The notes under the pieces were generated by a model, which was given only the letters and a program-made list of their open reading frames with translations, searched no databases and was not told the DNA's origin. From positions 1 to 25,935 of the forward strand of contig URLQ01000027.1 of NCBI GenBank assembly GCA_900548745.1: a stretch of DNA of 25,935 nucleotides, read 5' to 3'. The translations under genes and the position numbers were made by a program. Origin of the DNA: an uncultured Prevotella sp. Its GTDB lineage: Bacteria; Bacteroidota; Bacteroidia; Bacteroidales; Bacteroidaceae. Positions within the stretch are counted from its first letter, which is position 1. Every line of letters starts with the position of its first letter. Shown one piece after another: positions 9,601-16,988 of the stretch.

Positions 9601-12600
9601 TTATTGAAAAGGGACTTTGGAGTGACCGTCACAAATACACTTATAAGAAAACTCCTGCTTATATAGCAGCTGAGCATTCAGCTCAACAATCGAAGAAATT
9701 GTTGCGAGATTACACGAAGTCTTTCAGTCAGCAAAATCCTTCTATAAATGTCCTTCACTGCTCTACGACCATGGAAATGGGTGTGGATATAGGTGATATG
9801 GATGTTGTATTGATGGACACCGTTCCTCCGACAGCTGCAAACTATCTACAGCGAGTTGGTCGTGCTGGTCGTATGGGGCAAAGCAAGGCAATCGCTTTCT
9901 CTCTATGTAATAATACTCCTGTTGGACAACATGCCTTTGATAATCCAATGTGGGCATTGCAGACAACAAACCACATGATTAAGGTGCGTCCAAGTCAGAC
10001 TATTATCCAAAGACACGTCAATTCGTTCTTCTTTAGGCAATTTATTTGTGATAATGGCACTGGTATTCAGGCGAATATAAGCATAGATGAATTTATGTCT
10101 TCAACCTGTGATACCTTCATCGATTTCTTGAATGATATGAGTACCAATACTGCAGAAGAACGTAAGTTCCATGAAGTGTTTGGCTCAAATGCAGTGTTCT
10201 CGATTGGTAAAACTATCGAGAGCATCGCTGAGATTAAGAAAGAATATGATGATGTCATGAAGGAATTGACAGATGCCTTTAATCAGTTTGCAAATGACCA
10301 AAGAAGGCAAATGGCTATCAGCAATCAGATCAGAAAATCCAAGTCTGAAAGTCTTCTTAACTATCTGTCAGAACACCAGTTTATTCCTAACGCTAATATG
10401 CCTACAGGCGTAGTTACTTTCGATTTTACAGATCGAGACCAATCAGCAAAGCTTCATCGTTTGTTCGATAAGGCAGAAAAATTGAAGAATGAAATTGCAG
10501 CAACAACTTCAGACGTTGATAGGTTCAATAAGCAGCAAGAACTTAACAAGATTACAAAGGAAATAAATGATCTGAAACGTGCAACATCTGCAAGTAGAGA
10601 TATTCATACAGCCTTGAATGAATATGCTCCTGAACAAACGGTTGTTGTTAATGAAAAGAACTATGTTTCAGCAGGTGTGACTTTATTCGGTGCATACAAT
10701 GAAGAAACTCAAACAAGAGCTATCTATCATTGTACCCACTGCGGTCATACTGACTACAGAAAGGATTTGTCTGAAGGCAAAGTTTGCCCTGTTTGTCAGA
10801 ATCCATATCATGGCATTATTGATAGAGACAATGGTTCATATACTTTAGCATATGAGCCTGTCGGATTCCGAACTGATCAGAATGTAGATAGTTCTCGTGA
10901 GGAAAAAACAGAAAAGCGTTTCTATGACATTCGTCCAGTGCTTCTAAAGACAGATTGGAATGACCGCAAGGAAATTAACATGTGTCAGATGGTAAGTAGT
11001 GGCGAATCAGGAAATATTCTTTTCTACAATGTAGGAAATGGACATGGATTCGCATTCTGTAAACGATGTGGTAGAGCTGCTGTAGAGTTTTCTGATATTA
11101 ACTCAAAAGACACGATTCCTTATGCCGTTCGCCCAGGGCATAAAAGATTGTGGGGTGAAGACTGTGAAGCTAACGACAAGGATATAGCTCGCCACGTTGT
11201 ATTTACAGGCAATCATCCGACATGCTATGTCGTTCTTCGTTTCAAGAAGGATGCAGGTTCAAGCGAATTTGAGAACGATGAACAGTTGGTATATTCACTT
11301 GGCGTTGTCCTTAAACGTGCTTTGGCTTTAAGTGAGGGTATAGATGGAGGCGAGGTGGATTTTGGCATTAAGCAGGAAATCGATTCTTGGGTACTCTTCA
11401 TATATGATACTGCTAAGGGTGGATGTGGATATTCTTTGAAACTGATGAACCCTGTCCACTGTCAAGAAATCTTCGATGTGGCAAGAAAGATGTTGGAGGA
11501 ATCTGCATGTACATGTCATGTGGATGGAGGTGCTTGTGCAAAGTGTTTGGTAGATAGAAATAATTATTGCTATGCCAACCTTCTATCCAAAGCAAAGGTT
11601 CTTGATTGGTTAAACAGACAAAAGAACAAGGCTCTTGAAATCCCTCAATCTGTAAAGAATGAAAGTCCTAATGCTAAGGTGGTATACCTGTCTATGAAAG
11701 CTGTATTACAACAATCTATTGCAGATTCTGATGTAAAAGAAATCACGCTCTGTGTATCTGACATCACAGATGATACAGCAGTTACAGACTGGTCGAGTGT
11801 CCGCTCTGAGATGGGTAAATACATCAACAGGGCTGTTACTACAGGGAAAACTGTAAATCTGAATGTTGAATATCATCCAAAATTGTATTCTTCTATTACA
11901 GAAAAACTACCTTTTATAAACTTGAAAGATAAGTTCCCTGATTGTAATGTACAATTGGTAAAGGATATGGGTGAGTTTAAGACTGCTATTGTTGTGAAGT
12001 CAGATACAAGGATTCGTAGATACTTCACTGAAAAGAATCATGCAATCTCATTCTCAAACAATTGGGGTAAGGATTGCAGCCATATCTTTGTTGATGAAAA
12101 TCCTGCAACCTTTGCAAAACAGGATGAACCTACATATGTTGTTTCACCTAATCAGGTTGTGCGAGAAGGACTTACCGATGCAACCATGTTCCAAGTTCGC
12201 AACTATTTCAGTCACGCGATAGCACCATCTGTATTAAAGAAACCGGACATAGACATGATGGTTGAAGTATTGGGTGGTAAACATGTGGATATTACATTCA
12301 GTGATATGTACGTGAATAGTGCTTTGGCAAGTCTGATGTTGGTTTATCTCATTGATGAGATGAAGAAACTCTTTGGATTTACCATCGACAATGTCACTCT
12401 GCAACTTGACTCTCCTAAGAGAAAATGTAATAACGATCGATTCAGTGATTGGACTTATATCAATATGAATTTTGAAAGCAAAGATGATGCTGATGAATAT
12501 ACAGATAATCTGTTTAATGAAGTTCTTGGTGTAGATCCAGAGCATTCCTTCAATGATGCAGACCATCATCGTTGGCTTAAGATTGAAACCGCTGATGGTG

Positions 12601-12752
12601 GCAAGGTAGAGATTCGTCCTGACCATGGTATTAGTGGCGGCTATAAGTCTAATAGTAAATATATGAATCTTGATTCTCTAAATGGTTCAGTTAATGTAAC
12701 GAGAAATAATGAGGATGTCCTCTATTATGTTATCATTCAAAAGGCTAACTAA
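6660..12752 (+). CDS. druE: DruE-like giant DEAD/DEAH helicase with DUF1998 (MZB-type) C-terminal domain
   Basis: This 2030-residue superfamily 2 helicase has TSGTGSGKTE (about 101-110, Walker A), IFLYPLNALMEDQ (about 134), LLTNPSMLEYIL (about 202), VIDEAHSYSG (about 232, Walker B DEAH) and TSATIGG (about 271). After a long insert come TTMEMGVDIGDMDVV and LQRVGRAGRMGQ (about 1034-1073, motifs V and VI). Cys pairs suggest zinc ribbons at about 400-445, 1357-1380 and 1465. The DUF1998-type segment has YDTAKGGCGYS (about 1585) and a Cys cluster from C1617 (CTCHVDGGACAKC). Size and domain order match DruE of Druantia rather than the split DrmA/DrmB of DISARM. It likely uses ATP to move on phage DNA. 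The long insert between the helicase lobes is intact. Confidence 0.75.
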   Translation: MKFENIYKETEENMRLALLSLWSPGNHPMRPAIEELFKKEPLLAEPVFQSTFGWEPANDDSWRSALNPTVINKLGIGVKYPPYKHQAESWKTLAEGNSIVVTSGTGSGKTECFMYPVLSDLYEQGHTNAIEAIFLYPLNALMEDQKKRLSEYCQATGLHFAVYNGDTPEYRADGRDEILPNEVVTRDDIRDTKNQGTRPEILLTNPSMLEYILVRQKDQEMLKQSAGKLRWIVIDEAHSYSGSAAVELGYQIKRILDAFGKNADDIRFACTSATIGGEEGAQSLAEFISNVTGQSIDKIKVIGGKRLVKPLNENALAAELEQNDLPKVERVISLRNKINEVAGMTLQQMWEWLYPEMPFDKTNLLPALTLLDRLCEMSQGKTPVLSLRAHFFMRAISGLYACANENCKGVNQAQPIYGHLTTYKASVCPDCSVPLLEIVQCKRCGGFILMGTSDRDTHKIAPCDDGMNRDDYFAIDLDPDQEDLDEQTSSSDPSVFFLLPYEKEKFFIPINEGHHETLDIKESVLSSNLQNTGKWVSVAKEGKKGEKGHSYCPSCGKLAQGQRLNFKHFRIPINFINQTISPVFLRECAPKGHTWGKYIAFTDSRQGTAISAKTFNINVERQQCNENIMQKLAELQTVDPLASLPEAVRLTLTPEQTKMIIDNAPKSPEGITLEAFSNEIYNHIIFDHLTASDGAKNKNAYKASLMRGTIARRPAYETNAETMGLFTLVYPGLKNIKRPATLVDYLDKHNIELKDQDWQDYLKLCLDYFVRLNNHIQPLVDDERKYVRDSNISTPFSAPDDKRENVKAWQLLNRKDDGTVSHRQPRIVIMLCAGLKIHNLDDLQKNANVVEAIVNDAFNQLVDNKILTKVKADDTDGYNNPNISSHADERYVGCYFLDLSGREGNNVCRIKRTESVWLCPVTNQLLDTTFCGYSPLIVGEFSEKLFESYLCSEEKITMPCRPKDNDEVPSWMESDENVKNLIEKGLWSDRHKYTYKKTPAYIAAEHSAQQSKKLLRDYTKSFSQQNPSINVLHCSTTMEMGVDIGDMDVVLMDTVPPTAANYLQRVGRAGRMGQSKAIAFSLCNNTPVGQHAFDNPMWALQTTNHMIKVRPSQTIIQRHVNSFFFRQFICDNGTGIQANISIDEFMSSTCDTFIDFLNDMSTNTAEERKFHEVFGSNAVFSIGKTIESIAEIKKEYDDVMKELTDAFNQFANDQRRQMAISNQIRKSKSESLLNYLSEHQFIPNANMPTGVVTFDFTDRDQSAKLHRLFDKAEKLKNEIAATTSDVDRFNKQQELNKITKEINDLKRATSASRDIHTALNEYAPEQTVVVNEKNYVSAGVTLFGAYNEETQTRAIYHCTHCGHTDYRKDLSEGKVCPVCQNPYHGIIDRDNGSYTLAYEPVGFRTDQNVDSSREEKTEKRFYDIRPVLLKTDWNDRKEINMCQMVSSGESGNILFYNVGNGHGFAFCKRCGRAAVEFSDINSKDTIPYAVRPGHKRLWGEDCEANDKDIARHVVFTGNHPTCYVVLRFKKDAGSSEFENDEQLVYSLGVVLKRALALSEGIDGGEVDFGIKQEIDSWVLFIYDTAKGGCGYSLKLMNPVHCQEIFDVARKMLEESACTCHVDGGACAKCLVDRNNYCYANLLSKAKVLDWLNRQKNKALEIPQSVKNESPNAKVVYLSMKAVLQQSIADSDVKEITLCVSDITDDTAVTDWSSVRSEMGKYINRAVTTGKTVNLNVEYHPKLYSSITEKLPFINLKDKFPDCNVQLVKDMGEFKTAIVVKSDTRIRRYFTEKNHAISFSNNWGKDCSHIFVDENPATFAKQDEPTYVVSPNQVVREGLTDATMFQVRNYFSHAIAPSVLKKPDIDMMVEVLGGKHVDITFSDMYVNSALASLMLVYLIDEMKKLFGFTIDNVTLQLDSPKRKCNNDRFSDWTYINMNFESKDDADEYTDNLFNEVLGVDPEHSFNDADHHRWLKIETADGGKVEIRPDHGISGGYKSNSKYMNLDSLNGSVNVTRNNEDVLYYVIIQKAN

Positions 12753-12754
12753 TC

Positions 12755-13459
12755 ATGCTCACAGAACAACAGAAAGCGATACACAAAGAGTTCCGTACTT
12801 ATCTTCGTGTTAATGAAGGTATGAAAGGAACTATGTTGAATACTTTAGTCAATGCGGCAGAAAATAATCTGCCAGCATTGATTAAAGAACATATTCGTGT
12901 AGATTTTGAATGCATATACGATGATCTATACACAATAGAGCAATTGCTATCTTATTCTGCCAAAATCAAATCAGACGAAGAGATACTTGCAGCTCCCTAT
13001 GGTTATATTTCTTCTAAATCCTTGGATGCCTACATCCGTTTCTATGCCATGAAACTTGGCGTAGATTTGGATAGTTTTACTAATCCTGATGTCGATGAAC
13101 CTTCAATTGATGAGACAGAGGAAGAAGCGGAGAAACGACAGGTTGAAGGTCGTGTAACTGAGGCAAAAGTGCTCCGAAGACAACGAAATCGTGCCGCAAG
13201 AGAACGTTGCCTTATTGAATCAGGATATAAATGCTATATCTGTGACTTCAACTTTGAGAAAGTTTATGGTGAGATAGGCAAAGGTTTCCTTGAAGTTCAT
13301 CACAAACGTCCTATATCGACATATGATGAAGAACATGAGATTCCTCAATCAGAACTTGTCGCTTTATGCTCAAATTGCCATTCTATGGTTCACAGAAAAA
13401 AAGAGGCAATGGATGTAGATGAACTCAAAAGTATTGTACAGAACAAACGTAATAATTAA
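12755..13459 (+). CDS. HNH endonuclease
   Basis: The 234-residue protein ends in a textbook HNH nuclease. CYIC (C160, C163) and CSNC (C205, C208) form the structural zinc site, EVHHKRPIS holds the catalytic H182/H183 pair, and CHSMVHRK (H209, H213) completes the metal-binding helix. Residues 1-110 form a helical domain I do not recognise, joined by an acidic linker (about 112-130) and a basic stretch (RRQRNRAAR). It starts 2 bases after the DruE stop, so the two are probably translationally coupled. It would supply DNA cleavage to the operon, a function the DruH/DruE pair does not visibly have. A type IV-like restriction role is possible. Confidence 0.85.
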   Translation: MLTEQQKAIHKEFRTYLRVNEGMKGTMLNTLVNAAENNLPALIKEHIRVDFECIYDDLYTIEQLLSYSAKIKSDEEILAAPYGYISSKSLDAYIRFYAMKLGVDLDSFTNPDVDEPSIDETEEEAEKRQVEGRVTEAKVLRRQRNRAARERCLIESGYKCYICDFNFEKVYGEIGKGFLEVHHKRPISTYDEEHEIPQSELVALCSNCHSMVHRKKEAMDVDELKSIVQNKRNN

Positions 13460-13490
13460 ATCCTTCAAAGAAGTTTAGACTAAACCAAAT

Positions 13491-16400
13491 ATGGATTTGA
13501 AAAACTGTATATTTGAAGAGCTGCTGAAGGCTGCACAACCTAAACGCGGTCTATTTGTGATACCATTACCTACTGGTTCTGGTAAGACATATAATTCATG
13601 CCTGTTGATGGCAGAAGAATTGAAGAAAGAAGATGCCCGTCGTATCTTCTATGTCACAGATGCCAAGAAACAGTTGGATGCAACAATCGAAGACATAAGG
13701 AAGAATTTAACCAGGAGCGGTATCAAGCTTCAGAAGCATGATATTCTTCGTGTTTATTCGCAAGAAGAGCAATGGGAACGAGCGTTTACTGACCCTGCCA
13801 TCCTTCAGAGGATGGAAGCAAATCCTCTTTTTCAAGGGGATAAGGCTTTTGCTAATTTGAAACGTCTTTATACTTATAATGATGTAACAGAAGAAATTAC
13901 TGAGGAAATTGCAAAGAATCGTTCGCGTCTTATTGATAAAGTGCGCAAAGAAGCCCTTACTCCAATTCGTCAGAAATATAAGAATGAAACTGACGAGGTT
14001 ATAGCCTCGCATATCCTTCGAGAATATTCAGTACTGGAGGAACTATACCCAGAATTGTTATTTTATAAGAGTAAGATCGTTGCGTTGACAGCATCCAAGC
14101 TGCACACAACAGCTTCACCTAAATTGGTGCGTAAGGGCACACAGCCTTATTGGAAGCATATCGAGGACTCACTTGTCATTATTGATGAGTCCGACCGCGT
14201 AAAGGAAGCTGCAATGAAACGTCTCTTCGATTGTGAATGTGGTAGAAGAAGACGTTTTAATTTCTGGGGCTTGTGCTATTTTATCTGTGAGCACTATGAA
14301 GAGGTTCTGGATATGCAAAGGATGCCTGAATGGGTTGAACATAAAGACAATATTCAGGCAATGCTTAAAGCGATAAAAAAGAAGAAGGAATATCTGATTG
14401 ATGACATAGCTCCTCAGAAGATGCTTAGTGGCTTGGAATTGAATGAGAATGTCAATCGCGGCAATTTCATCTTTTATGATGAAGACCAGACATTTTCAGC
14501 AGAGAATTTCGTATTGTCCATCCACAACAAGAAAGAGGAGAATGTCTCATACCTTCAACCAAAACAAATGTTGAAGAGCCAGAATGATAAAACCCTATCG
14601 TTTGCGGCAAATCGTATCATTCTTTTCCTGAAGAATTTTGTTCAGATAGTAGATAAACATGCGGAAGAGTATGCTCGAATAGAGAATGAACTCCGTAAAA
14701 AGAAAAGCTACGAGACTTCTGTAGATCTTGAGAGTGAGCGTGCCTTTGACCATATTATTAAATATATGGGTATAAATGAAGGTAATACAGAATACCGTCA
14801 GGCTCTACAAGAGTTGCGTTGTGGAACAAACTTTGAAACTCCTCACTCAAAAGACCAAGAGGTCGAGAGCAGATCTATCTATGATAAAGGTATAAGTTTC
14901 ATAGAGGTGTACTCTCTTGACAATGACCGTTATTCTTGTTGTTTCGATTATCACGAAATGAGGTGTATGCCTGAGAACGTGTTGCTCGATATGGTCAACC
15001 ATAACCGAGTAATCATGTGTAGTGCTACGGCTGACAGTCAGAGTCCAGTTCACAACTACGACTTCAACTATATAGCCAAACAAGGCGTAAAGGTTGAGAA
15101 GATTGACAATGATGCATTGCGAAGAATCGAAGATTATATAGCCCTCAATTATGCCAATCCTGACGTAAAGTTCTCAATTTATAAAGAGGAAAATACAAAT
15201 CCAAAAGAAAAGATTGAGGTGTATCTTGGCAAATGTAATCAAGCTGTCAAAGATTGTCTTGACTTCGTTTCTACCGACAAGAACACCTTTGATAAGAACA
15301 ATTCTGCCAGAATGGTGAATATGCTGAGCCACTATATGGATTTTATTGAAAATCCTGACGCAAAGGCATGGCTCTATTTTCAGCCATTCTCATATACAGG
15401 TAAGAGTAGTATCGGTATAAAGAAGGCACTGAACATTTTTCAACAAGCAAGAATAACCAAGCGTGGAGAAAAATTCGATAATGATTCAATGGATGAACAT
15501 GCCATTGATGATGGGAACACACGCAGATATTCAGATATATATCCTAAACTGAATGTATGCTTCCTTAGTGGAGAGCATTTCAAGAGGGACTTGGAGGAAG
15601 TAGAGAAGTTGTTGAAGGAAGATCCTAAACTTAAGATGTTCTGCTTCGTATGTTACCAGTCAGGTGCAGTGGGCGTAAATTATCTGTTTGAAACGGATAG
15701 CAAATACAGAAAAAAACATTGTCTAGAAGCTCCAAATACCAAAGATCGTAAAGATACACGATGCAATTTCGATGGTATCATTATGGATAAGCCCACAAAC
15801 TTTATCCCTCTGATTGAAGTAGATGACTACCTAAAGGCTTGTATATCATTGAGTATATTGGGCACAGACAACCAATTAGAACTCAAAGAAAAATCTGATT
15901 TCCAACGTGCATTGCTTCGACGCAGACACCACCGTGTTGTTGATGAACTGAGCGAAATCATGAAAGGTCGAGAGATTCAAATCAAAGCTGTATTGAAAGA
16001 AACTCCTGCTTTTGATGCTTTTTGCCTACGATGGGCTGTACAAGCTTTGGGGCGTATAACTCGCTCAACCATCTACAATAAGTCTGTTCATATTGCTATT
16101 GGTGAGGATATGGCTTACTCTATGGTAACGGCAAAGAAACCAGAGGTACAGACAGACCTGCTCAAACATGTTTTGAAAGCTATCAATGAAAATCAAAATA
16201 TCATTGACCGCTTTGAGGGCAAAGAGGAGGAATCGGATATTACGTTCAACAATGATGAGCATCGTAGAGATAGATACATCAGTGAGTTGGTCGGTATAAG
16301 TTTCAAGGGTACAGATAAGTATGCCTGTCAGATACGTGAAAGATTACATTCGATACGTGAGTATGTAATGAAACATCCTGAGTTTGACGATAGAAACGAT

Positions 16401-16982
16401 ATTGACCCGTCAATGCGAATGTTCTATATCCAGTCTGTTGAAGCACAAGCAAAAAATCGAAGTTATTCAGATGCAAGTGTACATCTGGATGCAATCATGA
16501 AGCAAGGGTTCATCAGACAATACTTTGAGACTAATGGATATTGTACGTCTTGGAAAGGTAAATCATGGGTTATTTCGCCACAAGTTATTCAACAGGTATA
16601 TACAGGTTACTTTGGAGAGCAAGTGTTCAAGGCAATTCTTGAAAATGCAGCATGTAATGTAGGATCACTTCCTGAAAAAATCTGGGAGCGTGCTGACTGG
16701 GTAGTCAATGATAAGTTATATGTGGATGTGAAATTTATGTCTGATAGTGACTTTAATCAGCATGTCAACGCCCAGTCTTGGGAGCGAAAAATTCGAGAAT
16801 GTGGTGGTAGCTATATTGTAATCAATGTTCCTCGATATGCTGGCAACTATTCATTTACTCATACCATACAACTTGAAGGTGGTGCGAACCTGCCAATCAT
16901 CAATGGTCTGATTGACGTTGAGACAGGTGCTATCCTTGACAAAAACGTTCAGGCAGTCCTCGAAAAGTTAAACATTGTGTAA
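13491..16982 (+). CDS. Helicase with C-terminal PD-(D/E)XK-like nuclease domain
   Basis: The 1163-residue protein has LPTGSGKTY (26-34, Walker A with K32), VIIDESDR (229-236, Walker B as DESD) and SATADSQ (about 507). A QALGRITRST segment (851-860) fits the arginine-finger motif VI of superfamily 2 helicases, with wide spacing between lobes. The last 130 residues look like a restriction-type nuclease: FGEQVF (E1043), RADWVV (D1069), then VDVKF (D1079, K1081) on the expected hydrophobic strand, followed by YIVINVPR. The gene begins 31 bases after the HNH gene and ends 6 bases before the next. DinG-like or type III restriction-like helicases are alternatives for the family. The nuclease call is by motif only. 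Confidence 0.7.
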   Translation: MDLKNCIFEELLKAAQPKRGLFVIPLPTGSGKTYNSCLLMAEELKKEDARRIFYVTDAKKQLDATIEDIRKNLTRSGIKLQKHDILRVYSQEEQWERAFTDPAILQRMEANPLFQGDKAFANLKRLYTYNDVTEEITEEIAKNRSRLIDKVRKEALTPIRQKYKNETDEVIASHILREYSVLEELYPELLFYKSKIVALTASKLHTTASPKLVRKGTQPYWKHIEDSLVIIDESDRVKEAAMKRLFDCECGRRRRFNFWGLCYFICEHYEEVLDMQRMPEWVEHKDNIQAMLKAIKKKKEYLIDDIAPQKMLSGLELNENVNRGNFIFYDEDQTFSAENFVLSIHNKKEENVSYLQPKQMLKSQNDKTLSFAANRIILFLKNFVQIVDKHAEEYARIENELRKKKSYETSVDLESERAFDHIIKYMGINEGNTEYRQALQELRCGTNFETPHSKDQEVESRSIYDKGISFIEVYSLDNDRYSCCFDYHEMRCMPENVLLDMVNHNRVIMCSATADSQSPVHNYDFNYIAKQGVKVEKIDNDALRRIEDYIALNYANPDVKFSIYKEENTNPKEKIEVYLGKCNQAVKDCLDFVSTDKNTFDKNNSARMVNMLSHYMDFIENPDAKAWLYFQPFSYTGKSSIGIKKALNIFQQARITKRGEKFDNDSMDEHAIDDGNTRRYSDIYPKLNVCFLSGEHFKRDLEEVEKLLKEDPKLKMFCFVCYQSGAVGVNYLFETDSKYRKKHCLEAPNTKDRKDTRCNFDGIIMDKPTNFIPLIEVDDYLKACISLSILGTDNQLELKEKSDFQRALLRRRHHRVVDELSEIMKGREIQIKAVLKETPAFDAFCLRWAVQALGRITRSTIYNKSVHIAIGEDMAYSMVTAKKPEVQTDLLKHVLKAINENQNIIDRFEGKEEESDITFNNDEHRRDRYISELVGISFKGTDKYACQIRERLHSIREYVMKHPEFDDRNDIDPSMRMFYIQSVEAQAKNRSYSDASVHLDAIMKQGFIRQYFETNGYCTSWKGKSWVISPQVIQQVYTGYFGEQVFKAILENAACNVGSLPEKIWERADWVVNDKLYVDVKFMSDSDFNQHVNAQSWERKIRECGGSYIVINVPRYAGNYSFTHTIQLEGGANLPIINGLIDVETGAILDKNVQAVLEKLNIV

Positions 16983-16988
16983 ACAACT

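Noticed and set aside
12234..12626. Leftward 130-codon ORF inside the DruE-like gene
   Set aside because: It is antisense to a conserved helicase gene; composition looks like a shadow frame.
3605..12752. DISARM (DrmA/DrmB) for the first two defence genes
   Set aside because: DISARM splits helicase and DUF1998 parts between two proteins and carries a methyltransferase; here one 2030-aa protein has both and no methyltransferase is present.
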